Positions 53,929 to 62,778 of a stretch of 64,000 nt of DNA are shown in pieces. The notes under the pieces are model-generated. The model was not told the DNA's origin. It did not search any database and was given only the letters and a program-made list of their open reading frames with translations. The position numbers and the translations under genes are program-made. The stretch's first letter is position 1. Each line of letters begins with the position of its first letter. Source of the DNA: Streptomyces luteolus (GTDB lineage Bacteria; Actinomycetota; Actinomycetes; Streptomycetales; Streptomycetaceae); contig NZ_JASCIS010000015.1 in the NCBI RefSeq assembly GCF_029968015.1, positions 123,193 through 187,192 of the forward strand. The letters are read 5' to 3'.

Positions 53929-54798
53929 GTGACCGACCTTATGGGCGATATCGCACGCGTCGGAGTTGTGGGCTGTGGCCAGATGGGCGCGGGCATTGCG
54001 GAGGTCTGCGCCCGCTCCGGCCTGGAGGTCAAGGTCGCGGAGACCACCGGCGAGGCCCTGGAGATCGGCCGCACGCGGCTGCACAACTCCCTCGCGAAGG
54101 CGGCGGAGCGCGGGAAGATCACGGAGGCCGAGCGGGACGAGACGCTGGCCCGCCTCACCTTCACCACCGACCTCGGCGAGTTCGCCGACCGCGACCTCGT
54201 GATCGAGGCCGTGGTCGAGAACGAGGCGATCAAGACCGAGATCTTCCAGGTGCTCGACCAGGTCGTGACCCGGCAGGACGCGATCCTCGCCTCCAACACC
54301 TCCTCGATCCCGCTGGTCAAGCTGGCCGTCGCGACCTCCCGCCCGGACCAGGTCATCGGCATCCACTTCTTCAACCCGGCCCCGGTGCAGCAGCTGGTCG
54401 AGCTGATCCCCGCGCTCACCACCTCCGAGGGCACGATCAGCCGGGCCGAGGCCGTCGTCGAGAAGGTCCTCGGCAAGCACGCGATCCGCGCGCAGGACCG
54501 CTCGGGCTTCGTCGTCAACGCCCTGCTCATCCCGTACCTGCTCTCCGCGATCCGGATGTTCGAGTCGGGCATCGCCTCGCGCGAGGACATCGACAACGGC
54601 ATGGAGCTGGGCTGCGCCCACCCGATGGGCCCGCTGAAGCTGGCCGACCTGATCGGCCTGGACACGGTCGCCTCGGTCGCCGACTCGATGTACGCCGAGT
54701 ACAAGGAGCCGCTGTACGCCGCTCCCCCGCTGCTGCAGCGGATGGTGGACGCGGGCCGCCTGGGCCGGAAGACGGGCTCGGGTTTCTACACGTACTGA
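53929..54798 (+). CDS. hbd: 3-hydroxybutyryl-CoA dehydrogenase
   Basis: A 289-residue NAD(P)-dependent dehydrogenase. GVVGCGQMGAGIAEVCARSG is the Rossmann loop, with LASNTSSIPL, IHFFNPAPVQQLVELI (catalytic His) and the C-terminal GAHPMGPLKLADLIGLD-like ELGCAHPMGPLKLADLIGLDT. It oxidises 3-hydroxyacyl-CoA, for fatty acid or polyhydroxybutyrate metabolism. The start is GTG 53929: GGAAAGG lies six bases upstream, while the in-frame ATGs upstream would overlap that site. No other beta-oxidation genes adjoin it. Confidence 0.92.
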   Translation: MTDLMGDIARVGVVGCGQMGAGIAEVCARSGLEVKVAETTGEALEIGRTRLHNSLAKAAERGKITEAERDETLARLTFTTDLGEFADRDLVIEAVVENEAIKTEIFQVLDQVVTRQDAILASNTSSIPLVKLAVATSRPDQVIGIHFFNPAPVQQLVELIPALTTSEGTISRAEAVVEKVLGKHAIRAQDRSGFVVNALLIPYLLSAIRMFESGIASREDIDNGMELGCAHPMGPLKLADLIGLDTVASVADSMYAEYKEPLYAAPPLLQRMVDAGRLGRKTGSGFYTY

Positions 54799-54842
54799 GC
54801 ACTACACGTACTGAGCACGCGAACCGATCCGCCTCGCGCGGC

Positions 54843-54860
54843 CCGGAACACATGTTCCGG
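54843..54860. promoter_or_regulatory. Perfect short palindrome, possible operator
   Basis: CCGGAACA-CA-TGTTCCGG, 8-bp arms, between hbd and its downstream terminator. No adjacent promoter is evident. Confidence 0.4.
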
Positions 54861-54900
54861 CCACGCTGCGTATCGATCCGGCCAGAAACAGCCGTCACAG

Positions 54901-54938
54901 AGGGGCCCGGCACCGCTGCGCGCGGACCGGGCCCCTTC
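54901..54938 (+). terminator. Terminator downstream of hbd
   Basis: 10-bp stem AGGGGCCCGG/CCGGGCCCCT (54901-54910 with 54927-54936), followed by TTCGTTT. Confidence 0.75.
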
Positions 54939-54940
54939 GT

Positions 54941-54957
54941 TTCACACAGGGTGTGCA
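54941..54957. promoter_or_regulatory. 17-nt near-palindrome, TTCACACAGGGTGTGCA
   Basis: Inverted repeat with one mismatched arm position, 122 bp upstream of the 85-aa membrane protein gene. It matches the 57529 palindrome at 15 of 17 bases, so both may bind the same regulator. Confidence 0.5.
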
Positions 54958-55078
54958 CGCCAGGCCCGCATATGCCGTGCGCACTCGCTTCCTCCGCGAC
55001 GACCAGCGGTATTGACTGTGCGTGCGCGTCAGGGGGATGTGAATCGATGCCGGATTCCGGCCGGAAAGGAGTGCACTC

Positions 55079-55336
55079 GTGACCACCGACCCCGAGCAGA
55101 CCGTGGTCCCGGAGGAACACGCGGAGTTACGACGCTCGATCGACGTGGGGCTCGCCCAAGTGGACGGAAGACTCGCCCTGCTGACCCAGCGCGACGAGCG
55201 GAGCAGCAAGGATCTGGACGAGCTGAGCGCACGGGTCGCCGCCCTGGAGCGCAATCGCTGGCCGCTGCCCGCGTTGGCGGTACTCGCGGCACTGGGTGCG
55301 CTGGTCGTGGCGATCTGGCAGGCCGCGGGGCGCTGA
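55079..55336 (+). CDS. Coiled-coil, single-helix membrane protein (85 aa)
   Basis: An acidic head (MTTDPEQTVVPEEHAE) leads into a helical, heptad-like region (about 17-58: LRRSIDVGLAQVDGRLALLT, KDLDELSARVAALERN), then one transmembrane helix (about 62-82). The layout suits a membrane-anchored coiled-coil partner. GTG 55079 is preceded by AAAGGAG. The function is unknown. Confidence 0.75.
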   Translation: MTTDPEQTVVPEEHAELRRSIDVGLAQVDGRLALLTQRDERSSKDLDELSARVAALERNRWPLPALAVLAALGALVVAIWQAAGR

Positions 55337-55342
55337 GGCCAC

Positions 55343-55412
55343 ATCGCCGGAGGGGCTCAATTTTGAGCCCCTCCGGCGATTGAGGAGCGGGGGCTCGGGG
55401 GCAGAGCCCCCG
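55343..55412 (+). repeat. Dispersed terminator-like element, copy C
   Basis: Perfect 18-bp stem (55343-55360 with 55363-55380), then GAGCCCCTCCGGCG-ATTGAGGAGCGGGGG and a second hairpin (GGGGGCTC/GAGCCCCC). It begins 7 bp after the stop of the 85-aa gene, in its sense orientation. Confidence 0.85.
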
Positions 55413-55416
55413 AAAC

Positions 55417-55947
55417 TCACCCCAACCGCATCCGCTGCAACAGCAACAACGCCGCCACCATGTTCGCCCCCGGCACCTCCCCCCGCGCGATCAGATCCGG
55501 CACGAGCTTCAGATGCACCCACTCCCGCCGGGAGGACTCGAACGCGTCCTGCGGAGGGCCGGTGTACGCGGCCTCGTCCGCCCAGTACACGTGGTGCACC
55601 GCGTCGGTCAGCCCGTTGGAGGGCTCCACGCTCATCAGGTGCCGCATCGGTCCCGGCCGCCAGCCGGTCTCCTCCTCCAGTTCCCGCGCGGCCGCGACGG
55701 CTATGTCCTCGCCGTCCTCGACCACACCCGCGGGCAGTTCCCAGCCCCAGCTGTCCGTGATGAAGCGGTGCCGCCACAGCAGCAGGACCTCGTTCGCCTC
55801 GTTGACCACCGTGGCCACGGCGACCGGCCGCATCCGGATCAGGAAGTGGTCGAGATGCCGGCCGTCGGGCAACGCGACATCCGCCAGGTTGACCTGGAAC
55901 CAGCGGTTCTCGTACACAGTTTGTTCTTTCAAGTTCGTCCACTGCAC
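55417..55947 (-). CDS. Nudix hydrolase
   Basis: A 176-residue Nudix enzyme. The Nudix box runs about 74-96: GVVEDGEDIAVAAARELEEE followed by TGW, with the metal-binding REXXEE in place. Flanking pieces are VATVVNEANEVLLLWRHRF and SNGLTDAVHHVYWAD. This type resembles ADP-ribose or ADP-sugar pyrophosphatases. GTG 55947 follows GGAAGGTGG. It lies next to the regulator on the same strand (75 bp apart) and may be co-transcribed with it. Confidence 0.9.
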   Translation of the reverse strand: MQWTNLKEQTVYENRWFQVNLADVALPDGRHLDHFLIRMRPVAVATVVNEANEVLLLWRHRFITDSWGWELPAGVVEDGEDIAVAAARELEEETGWRPGPMRHLMSVEPSNGLTDAVHHVYWADEAAYTGPPQDAFESSRREWVHLKLVPDLIARGEVPGANMVAALLLLQRMRLG

Positions 55948-56022
55948 GGTTCTGCCACCTTCCGCCGAAGTAGTGGCAATATCGCAGCAGCGGACGGGAG
56001 TTCGGGAGTCGCGCAGACCGGG

Positions 56023-57372
56023 CTACAGCGGCACGCGCAGCGCCCCGTCGATCAGTGCCGCCGCCTCGGCCGTGCCCGAACAGCCGTTTCGTACGAGATG
56101 CTCACGCACCGCGCGCAGCCGGTCACGCAGCCGCCGCGACTCCATCCCCCGCGCCTGCTCGGCCATCTCCACGGCCGTGACCACCGCCCTGTCCGCCTCG
56201 CCCTGGCGCAGCTCGATCTGGGTGAGCACAGCGAGCCGGTGCACCCTGCCCCGGTCGTGGGCCGGGGTGTCCACGGCCGCCGTGGAGTGCTCCCGCGCCG
56301 CCGTCAGGTCGCCGAGGCTCAACAGCGCCTCCGCCACTTGTACGTTGACGAGTCCCGGCTGCACGTACCCGGTCTCGTCCGGCTCGCTGCGGCGGTGGAT
56401 GCGCTCGGCCGCGGACTCGGCCCGGCGGATGCAGGAGAGCGCGCTGCTGCCGTCGCCGAGGTGCGCATACGCCTTGGCCTGCATCGCGTACAGGTCGGCC
56501 GCGAGCGCCGGCGTGATGTGCCGGCCCGCCGCGCGCAGGGCGGCCTCCGCGAACGCCACGGACTGCCGGAACTCCCGCATGAACAGCGACTGGTTGACGA
56601 GCAGCGCTATCACGTACGCCCCGAGGCCCCGGTCACCGCTGGCCTTGGCGAGCCGCAGCGCCTGGTGGAAGTAGCGCTGCGCGAGCCCGTGCGCGTCCGA
56701 GTCGTACGCGCAGATCCCGGCGACGGCCACCAACCCGCCGGTGGCGCGGTGCAGTTGGCGCCCGGTGGCGTCGGTGTAGCAGCCGCGCAGCAGCGGGGCC
56801 GCCTCGGCGTTGAGGAAGCCGACGATGCGGGCGCGCGTCGCGATGCCGCCGGTCTTGCGGTACATCTGCTCGTAGTGGGCGCGCGCGGAGCGCAGCATCC
56901 CGATGTCGGTCATGCTGACGCGGTGCCGCCCGCCCCGGGACACGTCCACGTCCTCCGGCGGGTTCTCCCACTCCCATACGGGCATGACGGCGGGGGTTCC
57001 GGTGACGGCGGGGGCGCCGAGAATGTGCGCTCGCTGCTGCTCGTCGGAGCGCCACAGCGCGGTGGCCCGCTCCACGAAGCCGGAGAGCGTACCGCCACCG
57101 GGGCCGTGGAGGTCCGCCGGCTGCCCGGGCACACCCAGGCCGATGTCGTCGAGCGTGACGCTGCGGTGCAGGCGGGCGGCGAGCACTTCGCAGATCAGGT
57201 CGGGCACCTGGCCGCGCGGCCGCTGGCCCTTCAACCATCGGGCGACGGCGGTGTGTTCGTAGCGCAGGGACAGGCCTCGGGCCTTGCCCGCGTGGTTGAC
57301 ATGGGCGGCCAGGCCCGCGTGGGAGACTCCGGCCTCGTCGAGGATCGCGTCGAGCAGGGTGTTGGGCTGCAT
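56023..57372 (-). CDS. Helical-repeat (TPR-like) transcriptional regulator
   Basis: A 449-residue protein. The N-terminus looks like a helix-turn-helix (about 8-60: LLDAILDEAGVSHAGLAAHVN, YEHTAVARWLKGQRPRGQVP). The rest (about 160-440) consists of helical repeats (YFHQALRLAKASGDRGLGAYV, AKAYAHLGDGSSALSCIRRAES, VQVAEALLSLGDLTAAREHS, QIELRQGEADRAVVTAVEMAEQARGM). It is reminiscent of Streptomyces regulators such as NsdA, which repress sporulation and antibiotic genes, but I cannot claim orthology. A palindromic site lies 157 bp upstream of its start. Confidence 0.8.
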   Translation of the reverse strand: MQPNTLLDAILDEAGVSHAGLAAHVNHAGKARGLSLRYEHTAVARWLKGQRPRGQVPDLICEVLAARLHRSVTLDDIGLGVPGQPADLHGPGGGTLSGFVERATALWRSDEQQRAHILGAPAVTGTPAVMPVWEWENPPEDVDVSRGGRHRVSMTDIGMLRSARAHYEQMYRKTGGIATRARIVGFLNAEAAPLLRGCYTDATGRQLHRATGGLVAVAGICAYDSDAHGLAQRYFHQALRLAKASGDRGLGAYVIALLVNQSLFMREFRQSVAFAEAALRAAGRHITPALAADLYAMQAKAYAHLGDGSSALSCIRRAESAAERIHRRSEPDETGYVQPGLVNVQVAEALLSLGDLTAAREHSTAAVDTPAHDRGRVHRLAVLTQIELRQGEADRAVVTAVEMAEQARGMESRRLRDRLRAVREHLVRNGCSGTAEAAALIDGALRVPL

Positions 57373-57421
57373 CTCGCCCTCCGGGCTGCGTCTCAGCCCT
57401 GACTTCGATGGCTCGTTCTGT

Positions 57422-57492
57422 GTCCGTCGTCGTCTGTCGTCGTCTGTCGTCTGTCGTCGTCCGTCGTCGTCCGTCGTCCGTCGTCCGTCGTT
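57422..57492. repeat. CGTCGTC(C/T)GTC simple repeat
   Basis: About 70 bp built from GTCGTCGTCTG and GTCGTCCG units, on the minus strand lying between the regulator start and its upstream palindrome. It is expected to be prone to length change. Confidence 0.9.
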
Positions 57493-57528
57493 TCAAGTGC
57501 TTTGTGCGCTCAGCGTAGTTGAGTCCGC

Positions 57529-57545
57529 TTCACACGGGGTGTGAA
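57529..57545. promoter_or_regulatory. Perfect palindrome upstream of the TPR-like regulator
   Basis: TTCACAC-GGG-GTGTGAA, 7-bp arms. Candidate operator; its near copy is at 54941. Confidence 0.55.
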
Positions 57546-57754
57546 CCAAGTGCCCGTATCGGGACGGCACGCGCTCTGCCCCGGGCGGCCCGCACTCGGT
57601 TGACTGGGCTCCGTCCGGCTCCCCCTGGGCCGGGTCTCTGGCCGAGCCAGAGAGGCCGGGCCGTCGGCTCCCCCTCGACACAGCGGCGGCCCACCCACGC
57701 GTCGCCCGTCGGACCGTCTGCCAGGTACGTCCGCGGTCCGGCGGACGACGCAGC

Positions 57755-58756
57755 TCAACTCCCGCTGGACGTACGGGACTTGGTCACCGCACCACTCTGC
57801 CGGGGCACCCGGTGCCGGTCGTTGCGCAGGGCGAGGAGGGCCATGTCGTCGCCGTACCGCCCACCGGTGTGCCGCAGGAGCGCACCGCGCAGGGAGTCCA
57901 CCAGCTCGTCCGGGTCGGGCGTACGCGCCGACGCGGCCTCGGTGAGCGTGCGGTGCAACGGGAAGAACCGGCCGTCCGCGTCCCGCGCGTCCTCCACGCC
58001 GTCGGTGTGAAGCAGCAGCACCTCGCCGGGCCGGATCCGCCCGCAGTACCGCGCGGGCAGCGACTCGGGCAGCGGGAACGGCCCGAGCGGCGGCAGCGGT
58101 TCCGCCCCGCAGAGCCGGTCCACCACGGCGGACGCCCGGCCGAGCCGATATGGCCACGGATGACCGCAGTTGAGCGCGAACACCGAGCCGTCGTCACGGA
58201 TCTCAAGAAGCAGCACGGTCACGAACTCCTCGTCCGCGCCGCCCAGATGCCGCCGCAGCGCCCGCTCCAACCGCCGCAGCACGCCGCAGAGTTCACGCTC
58301 GTCGTGGGCCGCCTCCCGGAACGAGCCGAGCACGGCGGCCGCCGTTCCGATCGGCGCGAGCCCGTGCCCGCGTACGTCCCCCATCACCACCCGCACCCCG
58401 TGGTCGGTGGCGACCGCCTCGTACAGATCGCCGCCCACGTCCGCGTTGCGGTGCGCGGAGAGCTGCCCTGCGGCGACGGCGAGACCGTCGAGCCGGGGCG
58501 GCAGCGGTCTGAGCAGCACCCGCTGCGCGGCCCGCGCGATCTCGCGGAACCGCGCCAACTCCCGCAGCGGACCCCGTCGTACGCCCGCTATCAGCCCCGT
58601 GCCCACCGCGAGGAACACGGCGCTGGAGGCTATCCGCGCGCCGAGGCCGTTCTGCTGGGCGAGCGGGCAGGTGAGTTTGTACGTGACGGCGACGGCGCCC
58701 CACATCGCGGGGAGAGCGAACGATGCCACCCGGGCCCTGGCCTTTTCACGGATCAT
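57755..58756 (-). CDS. SpoIIE-type PP2C phosphatase
   Basis: A 333-residue protein. Two hydrophobic stretches near the N-terminus (about 10-27, 40-58) suggest membrane attachment. The phosphatase domain (about 85-310) has metal motifs NADVGGDLYEAV, MGDVRGHGLAPIGTAA, LNCGHPWPYRLG, LLLHTDGVEDARD and GRYGDDMALLALR. It dephosphorylates anti-anti-sigma factors in this family. No kinase or antagonist is adjacent, so its partner is unknown. It has no PAS or GAF sensor. Confidence 0.92.
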   Translation of the reverse strand: MIREKARARVASFALPAMWGAVAVTYKLTCPLAQQNGLGARIASSAVFLAVGTGLIAGVRRGPLRELARFREIARAAQRVLLRPLPPRLDGLAVAAGQLSAHRNADVGGDLYEAVATDHGVRVVMGDVRGHGLAPIGTAAAVLGSFREAAHDERELCGVLRRLERALRRHLGGADEEFVTVLLLEIRDDGSVFALNCGHPWPYRLGRASAVVDRLCGAEPLPPLGPFPLPESLPARYCGRIRPGEVLLLHTDGVEDARDADGRFFPLHRTLTEAASARTPDPDELVDSLRGALLRHTGGRYGDDMALLALRNDRHRVPRQSGAVTKSRTSSGS

Positions 58757-58894
58757 GCCGTGGCCTCCTAGGCCGTTTCCTTCGCGTCTGGCCGGGGCCT
58801 GACCGACGCGCGGGCCGACCCTGACGGCCGGGTCGATTTTGTCGACATAGGACTATCCGCAGGTACGGATCCCCGGCATTGCCACCCGAACGAG

Positions 58895-58930
58895 TGAGGG
58901 GCGCACCTGGTCTCCCAGGTGCGCCCCTCA
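58895..58930. terminator. Terminator downstream of pheT
   Basis: Perfect 16-bp stem TGAGGGGCGCACCTGG/CCAGGTGCGCCCCTCA, TCTC loop, 41 bp beyond the pheT stop. It also separates the phosphatase transcript. Confidence 0.88.
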
Positions 58931-58970
58931 TCAGGGACTTTGCGCTCTTGCGAGCGCTCCGCCGTGGTCG

Positions 58971-61502
58971 CTACGCGCCGCGCACGACCGCGCCGGTGCG
59001 CTCGCCCGCGAGGGCCGCGGCGGCGTCACGGGCCGCGCTGGCCTCGTCGACCGTCAGCGTCCGGTCGGCGGCCCGGAAGCGCAGCGCGTACGCGAGGGAC
59101 TTCTTGCCCTCGCCGAGCTGCTCGCCGGTGAACACGTCGAACAGGCGGAGGGATTCGAGCAGTTCGCCCGCGCCCTCGCGCAGCGCCGCCTCGACCTCGA
59201 CGGCCGGCACGTCCGCGTCGACGACCAGGGCGACGTCCTGCGTGGCCACCGGGAACGTGGAGATCCTCGGCGCCTGCAGCACCGCGTCGGTGACGAGCGC
59301 GTCGAGCTCCAGCTCCATCGCGCAGGTGCGCGCGGGCAGGCCGAGGGCCTTGATGACGCGGGGGTGCAGCTCGCCCGCGTACCCGGCGACCTTCTCCGAC
59401 CGTTCCGGGCCCTCGGTCACGACCACCAGCTCGGCGCAGCGGCCCGGGTGCCACGGCCCGTACTGGCCCTTGCGGACGGTGAGTTCGACCCCCGTCTCGC
59501 GGGCCACGACGCGGGCCGCCTCGACGGCGTCCGCCCAGTCGGCCGGGCGGCCCTTGCCCCACCAGCCGGCCTGCTCACGGGCGCCGGTGAGGACGACCGC
59601 GACGTTGCGCCACTGGTACGGCAGCGCCTCGTCCAGGCCCGCCAGCTCCTCCTCGGTCGGGCGCCGGTCCACCGGGAGGCGCACGGCGGTGCGCTGCTCC
59701 TCGCGGGGGTGGAAGACGGTGCCGGTCTCGAAGAGCGCCAGGTCGTGGCTGCCCCGCGAGTCGTTCCGGCGCAGCGCCGCGAGCAGGCCCGGAAGGATCG
59801 TCGTACGGAGCGCGGGCTCCTCGTCGGAGAGCGGGTTGACCAGCTTGACGACGCGGCGGTTGGAGTCCTCCGCGTCGAGCAGCAGCTCGTCGAAGACGTG
59901 CTCGCCGATGAACGGGTAGTTCAGCGCCTCCACGTACCCGGCTCCGGCCAGCGCGATGCCGACGCGGCGGTGCGTGCGCTGCCGCTGGGTCAGCCCCATG
60001 CCCTCGGGCGCGGAGGGCAGCGTGGAGGGCAGGTTCTCGTACCCCTCCAGGCGGATGACCTCTTCGGCCAGGTCGTTCGGGTCGGTTAGGTCGGGCCGCC
60101 AGGACGGCACGGTGACGGTCAGGGCGTCCTGGCCGTACACGTCACAGCCGACCTGCTGGAGTCGGCGTACGACGGTCTCCCGGCCGTACGCCACACCCGC
60201 CACCTTGTCCGGGTGGTCGGCCGGGATCGTGATCGTGCGGGGGGCGGTCGGCGCGACGACCTCGGTGACGCCCGCCTCCGCCGTGCCGCCCGCGAGCAGC
60301 ACGAGGAGGTCGACGGTGCGCTGGGCCGCGGCGGACGTGGCCTCCGGGTCGACGCCGCGCTCGAAGCGCTTGGAGGCCTCCGAGGACAGCTTGTGGCGGC
60401 GGGCCGTGCGGGCGATGGAGAGCTGGTCGAAGTGCGCCGCCTCGATCACCACGTCCGTGGTGCCCTTGACCTCACCGGTCTCCGGGTCGGGCTCGGCGTC
60501 GGCGATCTCGGTGTGGGCGCCGCCCATGACACCGGCGAGGCCGATCGGGCCGCGCTCGTCGGTGATCACCAGGTCGGCGGCGTCCAGGACGCGCTTGGCG
60601 CCTTCGAGCGTGGTGATCTTCTCGCCCTGCTCGGCACGGCGCACGCCGATCGCGCCTTCGAGGCGGGAGCGGTCGTAGGCGTGCAGGGGCTGGCCGAGCT
60701 CCAGCATCACGTAGTTGGTGATGTCGACGGCGAGCGAGATCGGCCGCATGCCGGCCTTCTGCAGGCGGCGCTTGAGCCAGATCGGCGAGTGCGCCTCCGG
60801 GTTGAGCCCGGTGACGGTGCGGGCCGTGAACCGGTCGCAGCCGACCGGGTCGGAGACCTCCACCTGGTAGCCGTGCGCGTTGGGACCGGGCACGTCGATC
60901 AGCGCCGGGTCGCGCAGCGGCAGCCCGTACGCGGTGGCGGTCTCGCGGGCGACGCCGCGCATCGACAGGCAGTAGCCGCGGTCGGGCGTGACGGCGATGT
61001 CCAGGACCTCGTCGACGAGTTCGAGCAGCTCGATCGCGTCGGTGCCGACCTCGTGCTCGGGCGGAAGCACGATGATGCCTCCGCTGCCGTCGTCGCCCAT
61101 GCCCAGCTCGTCGCCGGAGCAGATCATGCCGTGCGACTTCTTGCCGTACGTCTTGCGCGCGGAGATCGCGAAGCCGCCGGGCAGGACGGCGCCGGGCAGG
61201 ACCACGACGACCTTGTCGCCGACGGCGAAGTTCCGGGCGCCGCAGACGATCTCCTGCGGCTCATCCGTGCCGTTGGCCTGGCCGACGTCGACCGTGCAGA
61301 AGCGGATCGGCTTCTTGAACTCCGTCAGCTCCTCGATGGTGAGCACCTGGCCGACGACGAGCGGGCCCTTGAGATCGGCGCCCAACTGCTCGACGGTCTC
61401 GACCTCCAGGCCGACTCCGACGAGCTTCTCCTGTACGTCGCGACCGGTCGCAGCGGCCGGCAGGTCGACGTACTCCCGCAGCCAAGAAAGCGGGACCCGC
61501 AT
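58971..61502 (-). CDS. pheT: Phenylalanyl-tRNA synthetase beta subunit
   Basis: An 843-residue subunit. N-terminal region (MRVPLSWLREYVDLP) and the tRNA-binding OB-fold (about 40-155, with TVDVGQANGTDEPQEIVCGARN), B3/B4 editing domain (about 205-380: FTARTVTGLNPEAHSPIWLKRRL, DITNYVMLELGQPLHAYD), B5 and catalytic-like domains, and the C-terminal ferredoxin-fold anticodon domain (FPVATQDVALVVDADVPAVEV, LFDVFTGEQLGEGKKSLAYAL). It pairs with PheS. Its ATG overlaps the pheS stop by one base (TGATG). Confidence 0.98.
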   Translation of the reverse strand: MRVPLSWLREYVDLPAAATGRDVQEKLVGVGLEVETVEQLGADLKGPLVVGQVLTIEELTEFKKPIRFCTVDVGQANGTDEPQEIVCGARNFAVGDKVVVVLPGAVLPGGFAISARKTYGKKSHGMICSGDELGMGDDGSGGIIVLPPEHEVGTDAIELLELVDEVLDIAVTPDRGYCLSMRGVARETATAYGLPLRDPALIDVPGPNAHGYQVEVSDPVGCDRFTARTVTGLNPEAHSPIWLKRRLQKAGMRPISLAVDITNYVMLELGQPLHAYDRSRLEGAIGVRRAEQGEKITTLEGAKRVLDAADLVITDERGPIGLAGVMGGAHTEIADAEPDPETGEVKGTTDVVIEAAHFDQLSIARTARRHKLSSEASKRFERGVDPEATSAAAQRTVDLLVLLAGGTAEAGVTEVVAPTAPRTITIPADHPDKVAGVAYGRETVVRRLQQVGCDVYGQDALTVTVPSWRPDLTDPNDLAEEVIRLEGYENLPSTLPSAPEGMGLTQRQRTHRRVGIALAGAGYVEALNYPFIGEHVFDELLLDAEDSNRRVVKLVNPLSDEEPALRTTILPGLLAALRRNDSRGSHDLALFETGTVFHPREEQRTAVRLPVDRRPTEEELAGLDEALPYQWRNVAVVLTGAREQAGWWGKGRPADWADAVEAARVVARETGVELTVRKGQYGPWHPGRCAELVVVTEGPERSEKVAGYAGELHPRVIKALGLPARTCAMELELDALVTDAVLQAPRISTFPVATQDVALVVDADVPAVEVEAALREGAGELLESLRLFDVFTGEQLGEGKKSLAYALRFRAADRTLTVDEASAARDAAAALAGERTGAVVRGA

Positions 61503-62629
61503 CAGATCTCCATCCCGAACGGCCGGGTGAACCGGACGTCACCCTCGACCATGTCTCGCATGTCTTCGACGTTGTGGCGGAACATCAGCATCCGCTCGAT
61601 GCCGAACCCGAAGGCGAATCCGCTGTACTTCTCGGGGTCGACGCCGCACGCGGTCAGCACGCGCGGGTTGACCATGCCGCAGCCGCCCAGCTCGATCCAG
61701 CCCTCGCTGCCACAGGTGCGGCAGGGCCGGTCCGGGTTGCCCACGGACTCGCCCCGGCAGACGTAGCACACCATGTCCATCTCGGCGGACGGCTCGGTGA
61801 ACGGGAAGTAGTTGGGGCGGAGCCGGGTCTTCATGTCGGGACCGAAGAGCGCCTTGACCATGTGGTCGAGGGTGCCCTTGAGGTCGGCCATGGTGAGGCC
61901 CTCGTCGACGGCGAGCAGCTCGATCTGGTGGAAGACCGGGGTGTGCGTGGCGTCGAGCTCGTCCGTGCGGTACACGCGGCCCGGGCAGACGATGTAGACG
62001 GGCGGCTCGCGGTCGAGCAGCGCGCGCGCCTGCACGGGCGAGGTGTGCGTACGAAGGACGACACCGGACTCGTCGCCGGACGTGCCCTCCGGGCCCTCGA
62101 CGAAGAAGGTGTCCTGCATCTGCCGCGCCGGGTGGTCCGGCACGAAGTTGAGGGCGTCGAAGTTGAACCACTCGACCTCGGCCTCGGGGCCCTCCGCGAC
62201 CTCGTATCCCATGGACACGAAGACGTCCGCGACGCGCTCCATGATCGTGGTCAGCGGGTGCCGCGCGCCGGCCGGGGTGCGGTCGTAGGGCAGCGTGACG
62301 TCCACGGCCTCCTCGACGAGCACGCGGGCGTCCCGCTCGGCCTCCAGCTCGGTCTGGCGGGCGGCGAGGCCCCGGCCGACGGCGGCGCGGGCCTGGCCGA
62401 CGCGCTTGCCGGCCTCGGCCTTCGCCTGCGGCGGCAGCGCGCCGATCTCGCGGTTGGCGAGCGACAGCGGCGAGGTGCCGCCGGCGTGCGCGACCTTGGC
62501 CGCCTGAAGCGCGTCGAGCGAGTCCGCGGCGGCGAAGGCGGCGAGCGCCTCGTCCCGCATGCGCTCGATCTCTTCCGGTTTCAGTGCCTCGACCTCGACA
62601 GGGTCGTACGACTTGTTCGGTGCCGACAT
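61502..62629 (-). CDS. pheS: Phenylalanyl-tRNA synthetase alpha subunit
   Basis: A 375-residue class II synthetase catalytic subunit. A coiled-coil N-terminus (1-110) leads to the core, with motif 2-like TDELDATHTPVFHQIELLAVDEG, the FTEPSAEMDMVCYVC segment with zinc-like cysteines CYVC and CRTCG, and the motif 3 GFAFGFGIERMLMFRHNVEDMRDM. It charges tRNA-Phe together with PheT. The ATG at 62629 has a GGGAAGAG site. Confidence 0.98.
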   Translation of the reverse strand: MSAPNKSYDPVEVEALKPEEIERMRDEALAAFAAADSLDALQAAKVAHAGGTSPLSLANREIGALPPQAKAEAGKRVGQARAAVGRGLAARQTELEAERDARVLVEEAVDVTLPYDRTPAGARHPLTTIMERVADVFVSMGYEVAEGPEAEVEWFNFDALNFVPDHPARQMQDTFFVEGPEGTSGDESGVVLRTHTSPVQARALLDREPPVYIVCPGRVYRTDELDATHTPVFHQIELLAVDEGLTMADLKGTLDHMVKALFGPDMKTRLRPNYFPFTEPSAEMDMVCYVCRGESVGNPDRPCRTCGSEGWIELGGCGMVNPRVLTACGVDPEKYSGFAFGFGIERMLMFRHNVEDMRDMVEGDVRFTRPFGMEI

Positions 62630-62731
62630 CTCTTCCCGTGCTTCCGATTGGCTGGCGGATGGCCCCGTCCACGACTCGATCGCTGACCGACGAACCGACT
62701 CAGACGTGAAGACGCAATGTGCCAAAGGTCG

Positions 62732-62737
62732 AGTCTA
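62732..62737 (-). promoter_or_regulatory. Candidate -10 for pheST
   Basis: TAGACT on the minus strand, about 100 nt upstream of the pheS ATG. The -35 (CTTCGC-like) is weak. The leader between has no Phe-rich peptide or T-box stem visible. Confidence 0.5.
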
Positions 62738-62778
62738 ACGGGGGTGAGGCTGGCGAAGGTGCCCGTGGTGGCCCTGGC

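Larger units (their letters stand above)
57373..57754. other. 382-bp gap between the regulator and the phosphatase gene
   Basis: No convincing gene. It contains a CGTC-type simple repeat (57422-57492), a palindrome (57529-57545) and GC-rich sequence up to the phosphatase stop. Confidence 0.65.

Noticed and set aside
52623..54704. 693-codon minus-strand frame covering the hbd region
   Set aside because: It is antisense to hbd and only joins the real GH10-like gene in the wrong frame.
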